Below, piece after piece: positions 33,126 to 41,722 of a DNA stretch of 64,000 nt (the stretch's first letter is position 1; each line of letters begins with the position of its first letter). Below the pieces are notes generated by a model that worked only from the letters and a program-made list of their open reading frames with translations, was not told where the DNA came from and did not search any database. The translations under genes were made by a program, and so were the position numbers. Where the stretch lies: positions 62,001 through 126,000 of the forward strand of contig CANIPU010000007.1 in NCBI GenBank assembly GCA_947469485.1. Reading direction: 5' to 3'. Source of the DNA: Chitinophagaceae bacterium (lineage in GTDB: Bacteria > Bacteroidota > Bacteroidia > Chitinophagales > UBA10324).

Positions 33126-34057
33126 CTCCCAAAAATATTTTTTACAGAAGAATAAAATCCGGTTGTACGCAATTTTGTTTTCAAAAAACCTTCGTTATAT
33201 AATTCCAGTCGTGGTATTTCAAAAAGATTATCTCTTTCTGGTTTGTAAATTTTATGATTCACTGCTAATCCAAATCGGTAACCTGTTTCCTTCGCTATTC
33301 GCATCACACGGTGGTCATAACTTCCAACAGGATAAGAAATAACATCAGGAAACTTTCCAGTCATAAGTTTTATCCGTTCACCTGATTCATATAGTTCGCT
33401 TTTTATTTCATTTTCATTTTCAAGAGTTGCGAGTGGGGGATGATTCACTGTATGAGATCCGACTTCAACACTTTCTGATAAAATATTTTTTATTTCATTC
33501 CAATTCATCATCATTCCCTCAGGAGAATTCACATCGTTGAAATTTTCAATAATATGTTTCAGCATCAATTTCCTTTTATCGTTTGAAATGGTTTTCATAA
33601 ATTGTTTAAGGGATCTACCAAAATCCAATCGCTTAATTTTTGAATTCCACTTAGTGATTAAATATTTCTCAGGCAAACCTTCGAACGGAAAATCTTCTAT
33701 TTCTAATTTTCTGGTATGAAAGAAATAATGATCTACTACATAAGTCCATGTCGGAATGTTTTCATCAATACAGTTTGTAACAACATACATGGATGACGGA
33801 AATTTATATTTAGTAAGTATAGGTAAACTGTATTCAATAAAATCTCTGTAGCCATCGTCAAAGGTTATGGCCGCAATTGGCTTTTTAGATCTTATTTCGC
33901 TGCCAGCGGTTATTTCTGACAATGATAGAACAGTATATTTCTTCGAAACATAATTTAAAACCTTATCAAATAATTTTGGATCCATTGGATCCCAAAGAGG
34001 ATCGCGCTTTGGATACACACGATGAAAAAGAAGAATATTTGCTATGCTTAATTTCAT
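33122..34057 (-). CDS. Polysaccharide deacetylase (NodB homology domain)
   Basis: 311-residue carbohydrate esterase family 4-like protein, removing N- or O-acetyl groups from sugars. Metal and catalytic motifs: TFDDG in AAITFDDGYRDF near residue 68 and SHTVNH in EVGSHTVNHPPLATL near residue 197, followed by DVISYPVGSYDHRV. No signal peptide is visible, so it probably works on a cytoplasmic or membrane-linked precursor. Four-base overlaps with both neighbours (start with the YdjM-like stop, stop with the formyltransferase start) show a coupled operon. Confidence 0.9.
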   Translation of the reverse strand: MKLSIANILLFHRVYPKRDPLWDPMDPKLFDKVLNYVSKKYTVLSLSEITAGSEIRSKKPIAAITFDDGYRDFIEYSLPILTKYKFPSSMYVVTNCIDENIPTWTYVVDHYFFHTRKLEIEDFPFEGLPEKYLITKWNSKIKRLDFGRSLKQFMKTISNDKRKLMLKHIIENFNDVNSPEGMMMNWNEIKNILSESVEVGSHTVNHPPLATLENENEIKSELYESGERIKLMTGKFPDVISYPVGSYDHRVMRIAKETGYRFGLAVNHKIYKPERDNLFEIPRLELYNEGFLKTKLRTTGFYSSVKNIFGR

Positions 34058-35055
34058 ATTCCTTTTATTCTTTCAATCAACTTAGCAAATGCATCTGAAT
34101 TGATTGCTTTCATCCGTCCGCGTTGAATCATCATGCCATCAGCATTTGATTTTAAATCATAGGTGAAAACAAAATCTTTTTTGTCAGTAAATAAATCGGT
34201 GAGACCAAACCGTAAATCATGAAGACGGACTTCACCAGAACTATCAGTAGTTAAACAATAATAGCCTTGTGAAAACCGGATTAGTCGCTGAACCCTTGCA
34301 TCATTTATATATTGATTGGCTAATTCATGCTGCGATGGTGTAAATGAAAAATGAATACTGTCGGATTTATCAAATACTGAATAGTAACCTGTATAAAATC
34401 CTTTGTCGTCTTGTGCCAGTATGTACCATAAAAAATTATTCAGTGGTGATGGCGTGGTCATGTAACGGTTTTCATTGATTCCATTCGATTTGAAATTCGC
34501 TTGTGTAACAGCATCAATTTTTGCTTTGTTGAAAAAAGTATAACACAAATAAATCAATGCCGGAATCAAACCAATGAGTGCCCATGTAGTTCTTCCGCTG
34601 CTGAATTTTTTTTTGATTAACAATGCAATAGCTCCAAATAAAAGCGATAGCGTAAAAAACGGGTCGGCTACAAAAATGGTGTTGAACGAAACCCGGTAAT
34701 GACTGAATGGTTCAAACCAACCAGTTCCATAAGTAGTGAATGAATCAATTAAAATATGTGAAAACATTCCACAGCCCCATAACAATAACCAACCTGAAAA
34801 TTCGAGTGACTGATTTCTTCTTCGGAAATAAATGGCGGCAAGAATGGAAATGAGAATTGCAAACAAAATAGAATGCGTGAATCCTCTGTGCGTAAGCAAA
34901 CTTTGATCAACTGAAACAAAAGGTGAAATCGCAACATCAATATCCGGAAGGCTATTCGCAATCGCTCCCCAAAGCATTGCTTTCTTTCCTAGTTTTTTTC
35001 CGGCGATTAATTCACCTTCAATCATTCCAAGAACAATGTGTGTGATTGAATCCAT
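34054..35055 (-). CDS. YdjM-like membrane-bound metal-dependent hydrolase
   Basis: 333 residues with several membrane helices (roughly 45-75, 85-105, 125-145, 160-178). The N-terminus MDSITHIVLGMIEGELI and SLPDIDV, HRGFTHSI and HILIDSFTTYGTGWFEPFSH carry the conserved His/Asp set of the YdjM (DUF457) family, related to zinc-dependent phospholipase C-like hydrolases. The C-terminal 130 residues are soluble. It starts 28 bases after the acyltransferase gene and overlaps the deacetylase gene by 4 bases. The substrate is unknown; lipids fit the context. Confidence 0.88.
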   Translation of the reverse strand: MDSITHIVLGMIEGELIAGKKLGKKAMLWGAIANSLPDIDVAISPFVSVDQSLLTHRGFTHSILFAILISILAAIYFRRRNQSLEFSGWLLLWGCGMFSHILIDSFTTYGTGWFEPFSHYRVSFNTIFVADPFFTLSLLFGAIALLIKKKFSSGRTTWALIGLIPALIYLCYTFFNKAKIDAVTQANFKSNGINENRYMTTPSPLNNFLWYILAQDDKGFYTGYYSVFDKSDSIHFSFTPSQHELANQYINDARVQRLIRFSQGYYCLTTDSSGEVRLHDLRFGLTDLFTDKKDFVFTYDLKSNADGMMIQRGRMKAINSDAFAKLIERIKGI

Positions 35056-35082
35056 TTTAAATTGGTTGGTCTTTTTAAAAAA

Positions 35083-35829
35083 TTATTGTTTTTGGTTTTT
35101 ATGTTTTTCCAATTCATTCGCAATCATTCTTTTTACTTTTTCATTTAACTGCGAAATATCGTCTATTGTCATTCCTTTAACTGAAATTTTTTCCAGAAAA
35201 ATTGTTTTTGTTTTTCCGGGCATAAGCTTAAAAAACGAATCGCGAGGTAAAACACTTGTGGCATGCAGATAGACCAATGGCACAACAGGTGTTTGTGTTT
35301 CAATTGCAATACGAAATGCGCCATCGTAAAAACGGCTTAATAGTTCTTTGGTATAATTAAAACCTCCTTCAGGAAAAACTATGATACTGATGTTTTTCGA
35401 TAAAACATGTTTTAAAATCCGAACACTTTTAGCGCGATTTTCTTTATCTGCACGGTCAACTAAAATAACTCCGTAGCGATATATCCAACCAAAAAACGGA
35501 ATGCGACGGATTTCAGTTTTTCCCAATGCACGAAATTGTCCGTGCAACGAAAGCATAGTAATTGGCGCATCCAAATAACTATCATGATTCGCTACATAGA
35601 TAAAAGGTCCGTCCTTTTTGTTAGGCTGTTTTCCTTCATTTTCGTGTCTCAGTCCGCAGAAAAAATACCAAACTATTGCCCATAATTTTATTAGTAAGAA
35701 AATAATGTTTCCGCCAATGTAAATTCCGAAAAGGGCTGCAATAACCATAAAAGGTATAAATATGAACATCAGCAATATGAACATTGTACAAGCATAAATT
35801 CGATAGAAAAATAGGAATAATTCGTTCAT
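35083..35829 (-). CDS. 1-acyl-sn-glycerol-3-phosphate acyltransferase (PlsC-like)
   Basis: Membrane acyltransferase that would make phosphatidic acid from lysophosphatidic acid. Two hydrophobic helices open the protein, then the catalytic motif HDSYLDAP (NHxxxxD type, in VANHDSYLDAPITM) and the acceptor-binding motif FPEGGFN, with PVVPLVYLHATSVLP after it. I take ATG at 35829 as start; the frame extends 13 codons further to TTG at 35868. First gene of a five-gene minus-strand cluster. A second PlsC homologue lies at 41723, so one of the two may act on a special lipid. Confidence 0.92.
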   Translation of the reverse strand: MNELFLFFYRIYACTMFILLMFIFIPFMVIAALFGIYIGGNIIFLLIKLWAIVWYFFCGLRHENEGKQPNKKDGPFIYVANHDSYLDAPITMLSLHGQFRALGKTEIRRIPFFGWIYRYGVILVDRADKENRAKSVRILKHVLSKNISIIVFPEGGFNYTKELLSRFYDGAFRIAIETQTPVVPLVYLHATSVLPRDSFFKLMPGKTKTIFLEKISVKGMTIDDISQLNEKVKRMIANELEKHKNQKQ

Positions 35830-35956
35830 GCAATTTGAGTATTCATTGCGAAATGTATTTATTTTCAACTGATTCAGTTTTTTAATTTTTATTCATCAAT
35901 AAATATATCTGCCCAATTATTTTGATTTAATATTTTTGAAGTAAGATTTATCTGAA

Positions 35957-36430
35957 TTGGAAAAATTAGCAGAAGCAGAAAACAGTTTATTGTATTCTTT
36001 TTACAAGGATGAAATAATTATTGCCAAAGAAAATTCTTATAAGCCGCCGCATTTAAGAGGAGGATTTGAACGCAAAATTTTATTTCTTACAAATGGAGAG
36101 GGAGTTCCTTTTTTTATTCCTGAAATTGAAACTATGTTTCAGCGAATGATTAGCAACCTTCAATCAAATGAAAATGAAATCGGAATACTTAATTTGAAAA
36201 GTAATGCTGTTTCTTTTTCTCAATTGAAAAAAATGTTTCAACCACAAACAATTATTTTTTGTGGAGTGAAAACTGCTGATGTAGGATTGCAGATTGAAGC
36301 AAAAAAAAATCATATTATACAAATGAATGACTGTAAAATATTGTTGGCTGATTCTTTCGCTGAATTGTATAAATCTGACTCGAAGAAGAAAGAAATTTTT
36401 CCTTACTTGAAAAAAATATTTTCACTTTAA
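35957..36430 (+). CDS. Conserved-looking protein of unknown function, paired with rdgB
   Basis: 157 residues, no signal peptide or membrane helix. The order of predicted elements is an N-terminal helix, a strand-rich part (RKILFLTNGEGVPFF), then alternating helices and strands (TIIFCGVKTADVGLQIEAKK, KILLADSFAELYKSD). This alternation suggests an alpha/beta fold, but I do not recognise the family. The start appears to be TTG at 35957, since an in-frame stop lies five codons upstream and no ATG is near. It is followed 11 bases later by rdgB in the same direction, probably as one transcript. Confidence 0.75.
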   Translation: MEKLAEAENSLLYSFYKDEIIIAKENSYKPPHLRGGFERKILFLTNGEGVPFFIPEIETMFQRMISNLQSNENEIGILNLKSNAVSFSQLKKMFQPQTIIFCGVKTADVGLQIEAKKNHIIQMNDCKILLADSFAELYKSDSKKKEIFPYLKKIFSL

Positions 36431-36441
36431 ACTCAATTGAA

Positions 36442-37026
36442 TTGAAATTATTATTTGCCACACAGAATAATAACAAGGTTAACGAAATAAAGCAATTGAT
36501 TGGCACGCAACACGAATTGCTCACACTAGCCGATTTGAATTACGATGAGGAATTGCAGGAGTCATCGCTGTTGTTGGAAGAAAACGCGTTGGAAAAAGCG
36601 AATCACATTTATCATGAATTCAAAATGAATTGCTTTTCCGAAGACACCGGACTGGAAATTGATTTCCTGAATGGTGCACCCGGCGCTTTGAGTGCGCGAT
36701 ATGCCGGAGAAGAAAAGGATGCAAACCAAAATATGAACAGAGTTTTGAAGGAACTGAATGGAATTGCAAATAGAAATGCACGCTTCAGGACTGTAATTGC
36801 ATTGGTGATTGATGGAAAAGAATTTTTGTACGAAGGTTTTATCAATGGAACAATCACCACCGAAAAAAAAGGAACCAACGGATTTGGTTACGACCCTATT
36901 TTTCAACCTGAAGGATTTAATAAAACTTTTGCTGAAATGAATGCAGAAGAAAAGAGTGCAATAAGTCACAGAGCACTTGCGTTTACCAAAATGAAGGAGT
37001 TTTTGGAGTCGGAATTTGCTGAATAG
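36442..37026 (+). CDS. rdgB: Non-canonical purine NTP pyrophosphatase (RdgB/HAM1)
   Basis: 194-residue cytoplasmic enzyme that hydrolyses dITP/ITP/XTP to the monophosphate and so keeps deaminated purines out of DNA and RNA. Family signatures: LLFATQNNNKVNEIKQL at the N-terminus, SEDTGLEIDFLNGAPGALSA with the metal-binding Glu/Asp, ARYAGE, TNGFGYDPIFQP, and the C-terminal KSAISHRALAF. The start is TTG at 36442. Residues and length are all normal. Confidence 0.95.
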   Translation: MKLLFATQNNNKVNEIKQLIGTQHELLTLADLNYDEELQESSLLLEENALEKANHIYHEFKMNCFSEDTGLEIDFLNGAPGALSARYAGEEKDANQNMNRVLKELNGIANRNARFRTVIALVIDGKEFLYEGFINGTITTEKKGTNGFGYDPIFQPEGFNKTFAEMNAEEKSAISHRALAFTKMKEFLESEFAE

Positions 37027-37071
37027 CATTTATTTTTTCAGACAACATTAACCAGGCAGAAAATAACTTTT

Positions 37072-37101
37072 TTTGTCATGCAACTCTTTCATCTATCTTT
37101 A
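37072..37101 (+). promoter_or_regulatory. Bacteroidota-type promoter of the first ECF locus
   Basis: TTTG (37072-37075), 18 bases, then TATCTTTA (37094-37101) closely match the TTTG-N19-TAnnTTTG consensus. It lies 22 bases before the sigma factor start. Confidence 0.5.
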
Positions 37102-37122
37102 ACTCTCTAAATTATCGTTCTA

Positions 37123-37698
37123 ATGAAATTCAGAATCAAGCAGCATTTTTCTGATCAGGAATTAATTACCGGTTGTTTGCGTGGTGAGCGCAGATTTGAG
37201 GAAGGGCTCTATAATCAGCATGGTTCAACTATGTTCTCTATTTGTTTGCGTTACGCAAATGATTATTACCAGGCAGAAGATATGTTGCAGGAAGGTTTTA
37301 TTAAGGTGTTTAACAACCTTAAAAATTTCAGAAGCGAAGGATCATTTGAAGGATGGATGAAACGGATTTTTGTGAATACAGCGATTGAATGGCTACGGAG
37401 AAATAAAGTGATGAACGAGATGCAGGAAATTGAAAATGTACCGCTTCACATAGTTCAGGAAGATTGTTTCAGTCAATTAGCCGCAGACGATTTAATGAAA
37501 CTGATTCAGAGTTTATCACCTGGTTACCGAACAGTGTTTAACCTTTATGCCATTGAAGGTTATTCGCACAAAGAGATTGGCGAAATGATGAACATAAACG
37601 AAGGAACTTCAAAATCACAATTAGCAAGAGCACGCTACATTCTTCAAAAGATGGTGGTGCAATCGAATAAAGTACAATATGCAGCAGCAGTTCTCTGA
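37123..37698 (+). CDS. ECF-type RNA polymerase sigma factor
   Basis: 191-residue sigma-70 family protein with region 2 (YANDYYQAEDMLQEGFIKVF, GSFEGWMKRIFVNTAIEWLR) and region 4 (LSPGYRTVFNLYAIEGYSHK, EIGEMMNINEGTSKSQLARA). Regions 1.1 and 3 are absent, as expected for the ECF class. The next gene, a membrane/barrel protein, starts 20 bases before this stop, so the two are coupled and that protein may control it. The signal sensed is not evident. Confidence 0.93.
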   Translation: MKFRIKQHFSDQELITGCLRGERRFEEGLYNQHGSTMFSICLRYANDYYQAEDMLQEGFIKVFNNLKNFRSEGSFEGWMKRIFVNTAIEWLRRNKVMNEMQEIENVPLHIVQEDCFSQLAADDLMKLIQSLSPGYRTVFNLYAIEGYSHKEIGEMMNINEGTSKSQLARARYILQKMVVQSNKVQYAAAVL

Positions 37699-38896
37699 TA
37701 ATAACATTGACAAAGCTTTCCGCGAAAAATTAGGCGAGTTGCGCGTTGAACCACGCTCACGGGTGTGGTATCGCGTGTCGGCTGGTCTTGACCGCGAAGC
37801 TGCACTTGTTGCGCACAAAAAGCGCAGAGTGATTGGTGTGTTAATCGGGGTTGTTCTTTTAACTGGAATTGTTTTAACAGCTGTTTTAGACCCTGTTGCT
37901 ACCAGAAAGAAAATTTCAAATACAAGCGGAAATATTCCTCAGATAATTGGAGCTATTAGCAAAAAGCATTTGCATTCATCCGAATTAATTAATGCTGAAA
38001 TTTTTAATTCAGTTATTAAAACGAATTCTAAAGAATCAGTTTTATATTCAAATGTTTCTTACTCGCAATTATTAGAAACAAATATTGCAGGTTCAGACAT
38101 TGTTGTAAAGCCAATTAGTGAAATTAAAGAGATTAATAGCATAAAAGGCTTTCTTTTTCAATTAGAGGAATATAAGAAGAATAATAAGACCTTAATAAAT
38201 GAAGATCGAATTTTCGCAATTGATAAATTTGTTTCTGATGTCGCTGTTAATAAAATTGAGAATTGTAATTGCCAAGGCAAATTTTATGTAGGTGCCAACT
38301 TTAAGTTAAATAGAACTTCATTTTCTGATACTTCGCTTAGACAAAACTTGAATTTCGTAGATAAATTTCATATACAAAAAGCGATAAGTGTTTTTGCTGG
38401 TTATAATATCACAAAAAATATAAGTGCTGAGTTGGGCTGGAATATTTTTTCGAATGAAGGCCAGTCATATGGATATACTTCATTATCAAGAAAACCCGGC
38501 ACAAAGGCTACAAGAAAGGATTATGAAATTGCTCTTCGATATACTCAAATACCAATTAAAATAAGGTACGGTGTTGAGTGTTGGTCTGAAATTTTAAAAA
38601 CGCATGTTACTTATAGTCTGGCAATCGGAGCCATGTATGGTAAATTACTAAGGAGCGGATTTACAACGAGCGATATGGATATTTCATCTCGACTTAAGAA
38701 GTCCGAAATTGCTGGTATTGGAAATGCATCAATTGATATCAAATTATTTAAGAAGTTCTCTTTCAGTACAGGAATTGAAGCTTCTTATAGCAATAATATT
38801 TTTCTTAAGGATAATAGAATAAGTCCTTTTACCGCTCCTCATAACTTTGTAGTAGGTGCAACAGCCGGTGTAAAATATAATTTCTGCGGCAAATAG
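37679..38896 (+). CDS. Membrane-anchored protein with C-terminal beta-barrel-like domain
   Basis: 405 residues. The N-terminal 50 residues are soluble and charged, followed by one membrane helix (about 51-72), a linker and, from about residue 200, a beta-rich domain that looks like a PorT-type outer-membrane barrel (FYVGANFKLNRTSF, ISVFAGYNITKNISAELGWN, FVVGATAGVKYNF, ending in a C-terminal Phe region). The gene overlaps the ECF sigma gene by 20 bases. The N-terminal arrangement resembles an anti-sigma factor; the C-terminal part would then reach into the envelope. The barrel assignment is from pattern only. Confidence 0.75.
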   Translation: MQQQFSDNNIDKAFREKLGELRVEPRSRVWYRVSAGLDREAALVAHKKRRVIGVLIGVVLLTGIVLTAVLDPVATRKKISNTSGNIPQIIGAISKKHLHSSELINAEIFNSVIKTNSKESVLYSNVSYSQLLETNIAGSDIVVKPISEIKEINSIKGFLFQLEEYKKNNKTLINEDRIFAIDKFVSDVAVNKIENCNCQGKFYVGANFKLNRTSFSDTSLRQNLNFVDKFHIQKAISVFAGYNITKNISAELGWNIFSNEGQSYGYTSLSRKPGTKATRKDYEIALRYTQIPIKIRYGVECWSEILKTHVTYSLAIGAMYGKLLRSGFTTSDMDISSRLKKSEIAGIGNASIDIKLFKKFSFSTGIEASYSNNIFLKDNRISPFTAPHNFVVGATAGVKYNFCGK

Positions 38897-39053
38897 ATTT
38901 TTAAATTTTTATTGAGAATTTTAATGAGGATAATCAATCTTTGTATCTCTCATTTATATGGTAATTAGCTTGTTTTTGATAATTAATAATATATGTTTAT
39001 CAAATTTATGTTTGCCTGTAACTTTTCTTTCCATTTTAACGCTTCACTCTTAA

Positions 39054-39542
39054 ATGACGGTTAAGGAATACAACCAAAGTGTTGAACTCTTCTCCGATCG
39101 GGTTTTTCGGTTCATTTATAAGAATACAAGAGATAGAGATGATGCAAATGATGTTGTTCAAAATGCTTTTGAGATTCTTTGGAAAAATCACGAAAAGGTG
39201 GAGTTTGAAAAATGCAGGAGTTACCTTTTCACGGTCGCCTATCACAACTTCATTGATAATGTTCGAAAAATGAAACGGATTACCAGAATGGAAGAACATC
39301 ATGAGGACCTGATGGAAGCTCCTGACAGAAGTTACAAAGGAGTTAAAGAAATTGTTAACCAGGCGCTGAGCAAACTTCCGGAGATTCAAAAAAATGTAGT
39401 GATGCTCAGAGATTACGAAGGATACGATTACGCAGAAATCGGAAACATAACCGGACTAACAGAATCGCAGGTAAAAGTTTACATTTTCAGAGCAAGGCAA
39501 ACATTAAAAGATTATCTGGTGGGAGTTGAAAGAGTAATTTGA
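39054..39542 (+). CDS. ECF-type RNA polymerase sigma factor
   Basis: 162 residues with sigma region 2 (FRFIYKNTRDRDDANDVVQN, AFEILWKNHEKVEF, SYLFTVAYHNFIDNVRKMK) and region 4 (LSKLPEIQKNVVMLRDYEGY, DYAEIGNITGLTESQVKVYI). It begins the second of two consecutive sigma loci and is followed by a membrane protein and a barrel protein. The sequence is clearly different from the first sigma, so this is not a recent tandem copy. Confidence 0.93.
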   Translation: MTVKEYNQSVELFSDRVFRFIYKNTRDRDDANDVVQNAFEILWKNHEKVEFEKCRSYLFTVAYHNFIDNVRKMKRITRMEEHHEDLMEAPDRSYKGVKEIVNQALSKLPEIQKNVVMLRDYEGYDYAEIGNITGLTESQVKVYIFRARQTLKDYLVGVERVI

Positions 39543-39576
39543 AAATTAGATACAAAAATTAGTAATAAACAATAAA

Positions 39577-40434
39577 GTGAAAATCGACAGAAACAATTAC
39601 GAAGACTTCCTCATTCAAAAGTTAGAAGGACAACTCAGCAACGAGCAAAATGCAGAGATGGACTTATTTCTTCATAACAATTCTGATATTCAATCAGAAT
39701 GGGAAGCTTTCGAATTAACTCGTTTGATTCCTGATGAAAGTTTAGTTTATGAACATAAGGAATTGCTGAAGAAAAAGGAAAGTGCAGGAATTATTCCTTT
39801 TTATAGAACTTTAATGTATGCCACTTCAATAGCGGCTTCGTTGTTATTGGTATTTTTTATTTCACAGAAATATTTTTTTAAGCAAACACAAAAAAATCCA
39901 TCATTAGTTGCGGTAAATAATTCCATTAAGAATAATAAAACTGAAAATGACACTTCTGAAGTTAAGTCATTAAATAATAATTTGATTGTTGCTGAAAATT
40001 ATTCATCAAATAACCAATCGTCAAATGGTTCTGAGAATAAAACAATAAATAATTTACAAAAAACTAATTCTAGTCTAATAACAAATCAAATTAATCAGGT
40101 TCGAATCTCAGATGACATTCAACCAATGAAACCGATAGTTGCTGGGGTTGTGAGAACTTTCCCAAGAGTTTCTTATGCAAGTTTCATTTGGACAAAAGGA
40201 TTAACTGTACCTCATTCGCCAAGTCGATCTGTAAATGAAGCCGGCGCCTGGCTTCAAGTAGCAAGTATTCTTGGTTCAGAAATTATTCGATTAAGTGGCA
40301 GAGGTGAACGCCTGAATAAGGCACCGCTGGAATTGCAATTCAAAAACAAACCGGTTCAGTTAAATATCAATAATCCTTACTTAAGACTTAATAAATTTTT
40401 ATCATTCAAAAAGAAAAATTCAAACAACAAATAA
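39577..40434 (+). CDS. Putative anti-sigma-type membrane protein
   Basis: 285 residues. The N-terminal 65 residues (YEDFLIQKLEGQLSNEQNAE, MDLFLHNNSDIQSEWEAF) resemble the cytoplasmic part of anti-sigma factors, with one membrane helix at about 69-92. The periplasmic part is Asn/Ser rich at first and then has a less repetitive end with no domain I know. The start is GTG at 39577. It lies between an ECF sigma factor and a barrel-like protein, 34 and 2 bases away, and probably inhibits that sigma factor. That role rests on context. Confidence 0.75.
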   Translation: MKIDRNNYEDFLIQKLEGQLSNEQNAEMDLFLHNNSDIQSEWEAFELTRLIPDESLVYEHKELLKKKESAGIIPFYRTLMYATSIAASLLLVFFISQKYFFKQTQKNPSLVAVNNSIKNNKTENDTSEVKSLNNNLIVAENYSSNNQSSNGSENKTINNLQKTNSSLITNQINQVRISDDIQPMKPIVAGVVRTFPRVSYASFIWTKGLTVPHSPSRSVNEAGAWLQVASILGSEIIRLSGRGERLNKAPLELQFKNKPVQLNINNPYLRLNKFLSFKKKNSNNK

Positions 40435-40436
40435 TC

Positions 40437-41537
40437 ATGCGTAAACTTTTTGCTTTACTCCTCCTCGTTTCATTTTCTATTAATTTGTCAAATGCGCAGA
40501 TTGCAGATGTTCCGGCGCCGCCTCTTTCTCCTGATAAGGAAATGTCAGCTGAACAGCAAAAGGCTTATGATGACGCAATGCTTCAATTGAACCAAGCGAT
40601 TCAAAATCTGAATCAATCATTAAAAAAGATTGACAGTGTTAGTGCCGGTGGATACAAAATAGATATACCACCAATTCCGCCGATACCTCCAATGCCGGAA
40701 TTTGGGTTTTCTCCGGATGCTGATGTAGTAATAAAAATTATTGGAGATAGTCTGGAGGAATTTGAAAATGCAATGGAAATATTTGGAGATAGCCTGGAAG
40801 TTGCTTTAGGAAAAAAAATGAAAATTGAAATAAATGAAGATGGAGACAAAAGAGTAATGATTATTGAAAATGAAGAAATTGATACTGCTTTTGACGATGA
40901 AGGTTGCGGAAGAAAAAAAGTTGAAACTAAAATGTTTGGGTTGGATTTAGGAGTTAGTGCATTTCTGCAGGATGGAGGCTCAACTATTAAAGCTCCTTAT
41001 ACACCACTTGAACTAAATCTTGGAAAAAGTATAAATGTTAATCTTCACATTATTCATCAGAACATAAGTCTGATTAAGCATTATGCAAGTATTGACTGGG
41101 GTTTATATGCCGAGCTTAATAACTATCGTTTTGCCAATGATGCTATAATTATCCCTAAAACTGATACTGTAGGGTTTAGTTTAGAAAGCGGTGTAAGTTA
41201 TAAGAAGAACAAATTGTTTTCTTCCTATCTAAATTTACCTGTTACATTAAGATTTGAAACTAATCCTAAGGAGCCAAAGCGATCATTTAATTTAGCGATA
41301 GGAGGTTATGCAGGATTTTTACTTGGTGCTCACACTAAAACAGTTAAGCAAAGCAAGGAGTCAAATAAAGTTCACGACGATTTCAATTTAAATAAAATGC
41401 ATTATGGATTAACCGCTCGTATTGGTTATAGTTGGTTCGACATATATGTTACTTATAGTTTAACGCCTCTGTTTAATGATGGAATCGCGCCGGGTTTAAC
41501 TCCTGTATCAGCAGGAATTGCATTGGTTGGATTCTGA
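40437..41537 (+). CDS. Exported beta-barrel-like protein, third gene of the second ECF locus
   Basis: 366 residues with a cleavable signal peptide (about 1-20, ending near SNAQ). A Pro/Ile repeat (IPPIPPIPPMPEF, about 76-88) follows a Gln-rich stretch of residues 34-60, then acidic repeats with IIGDSLEEFENAM and IFGDSLEVALGKK. From about 160 the protein is beta-rich and resembles an outer-membrane barrel (LGVSAFLQDGG, LAIGGYAGFLLGAHT, YGLTARIGYSWFDIYVTYSL). It starts 2 bases after the preceding membrane protein gene. Function unknown. Confidence 0.75.
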   Translation: MRKLFALLLLVSFSINLSNAQIADVPAPPLSPDKEMSAEQQKAYDDAMLQLNQAIQNLNQSLKKIDSVSAGGYKIDIPPIPPIPPMPEFGFSPDADVVIKIIGDSLEEFENAMEIFGDSLEVALGKKMKIEINEDGDKRVMIIENEEIDTAFDDEGCGRKKVETKMFGLDLGVSAFLQDGGSTIKAPYTPLELNLGKSINVNLHIIHQNISLIKHYASIDWGLYAELNNYRFANDAIIIPKTDTVGFSLESGVSYKKNKLFSSYLNLPVTLRFETNPKEPKRSFNLAIGGYAGFLLGAHTKTVKQSKESNKVHDDFNLNKMHYGLTARIGYSWFDIYVTYSLTPLFNDGIAPGLTPVSAGIALVGF

Positions 41538-41614
41538 TTAATTTAAATTTTTAAATCAAGATAATGGACTGATTTTTTTTCTGAAAGGTGTTTTGGTAAA
41601 GATGATGTCTCATT

Positions 41615-41652
41615 AAAACCCGGTTAATCTTAAAAGATTGCCGGGTTTTTTA
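41615..41652 (+). terminator. Rho-independent terminator of the second ECF locus
   Basis: AAAACCCGG and CCGGGTTTTTT form the outer stem, with an inner AATCTT/AAGATT pairing, followed by a T run, about 80 bases after the stop codon. Confidence 0.85.
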
Positions 41653-41722
41653 GTATTTATAAAATTCAAACTTTCTTGTTTCTTAATTAAACAGTATTCC
41701 TTCTTAAAACTATTTTCACCGC

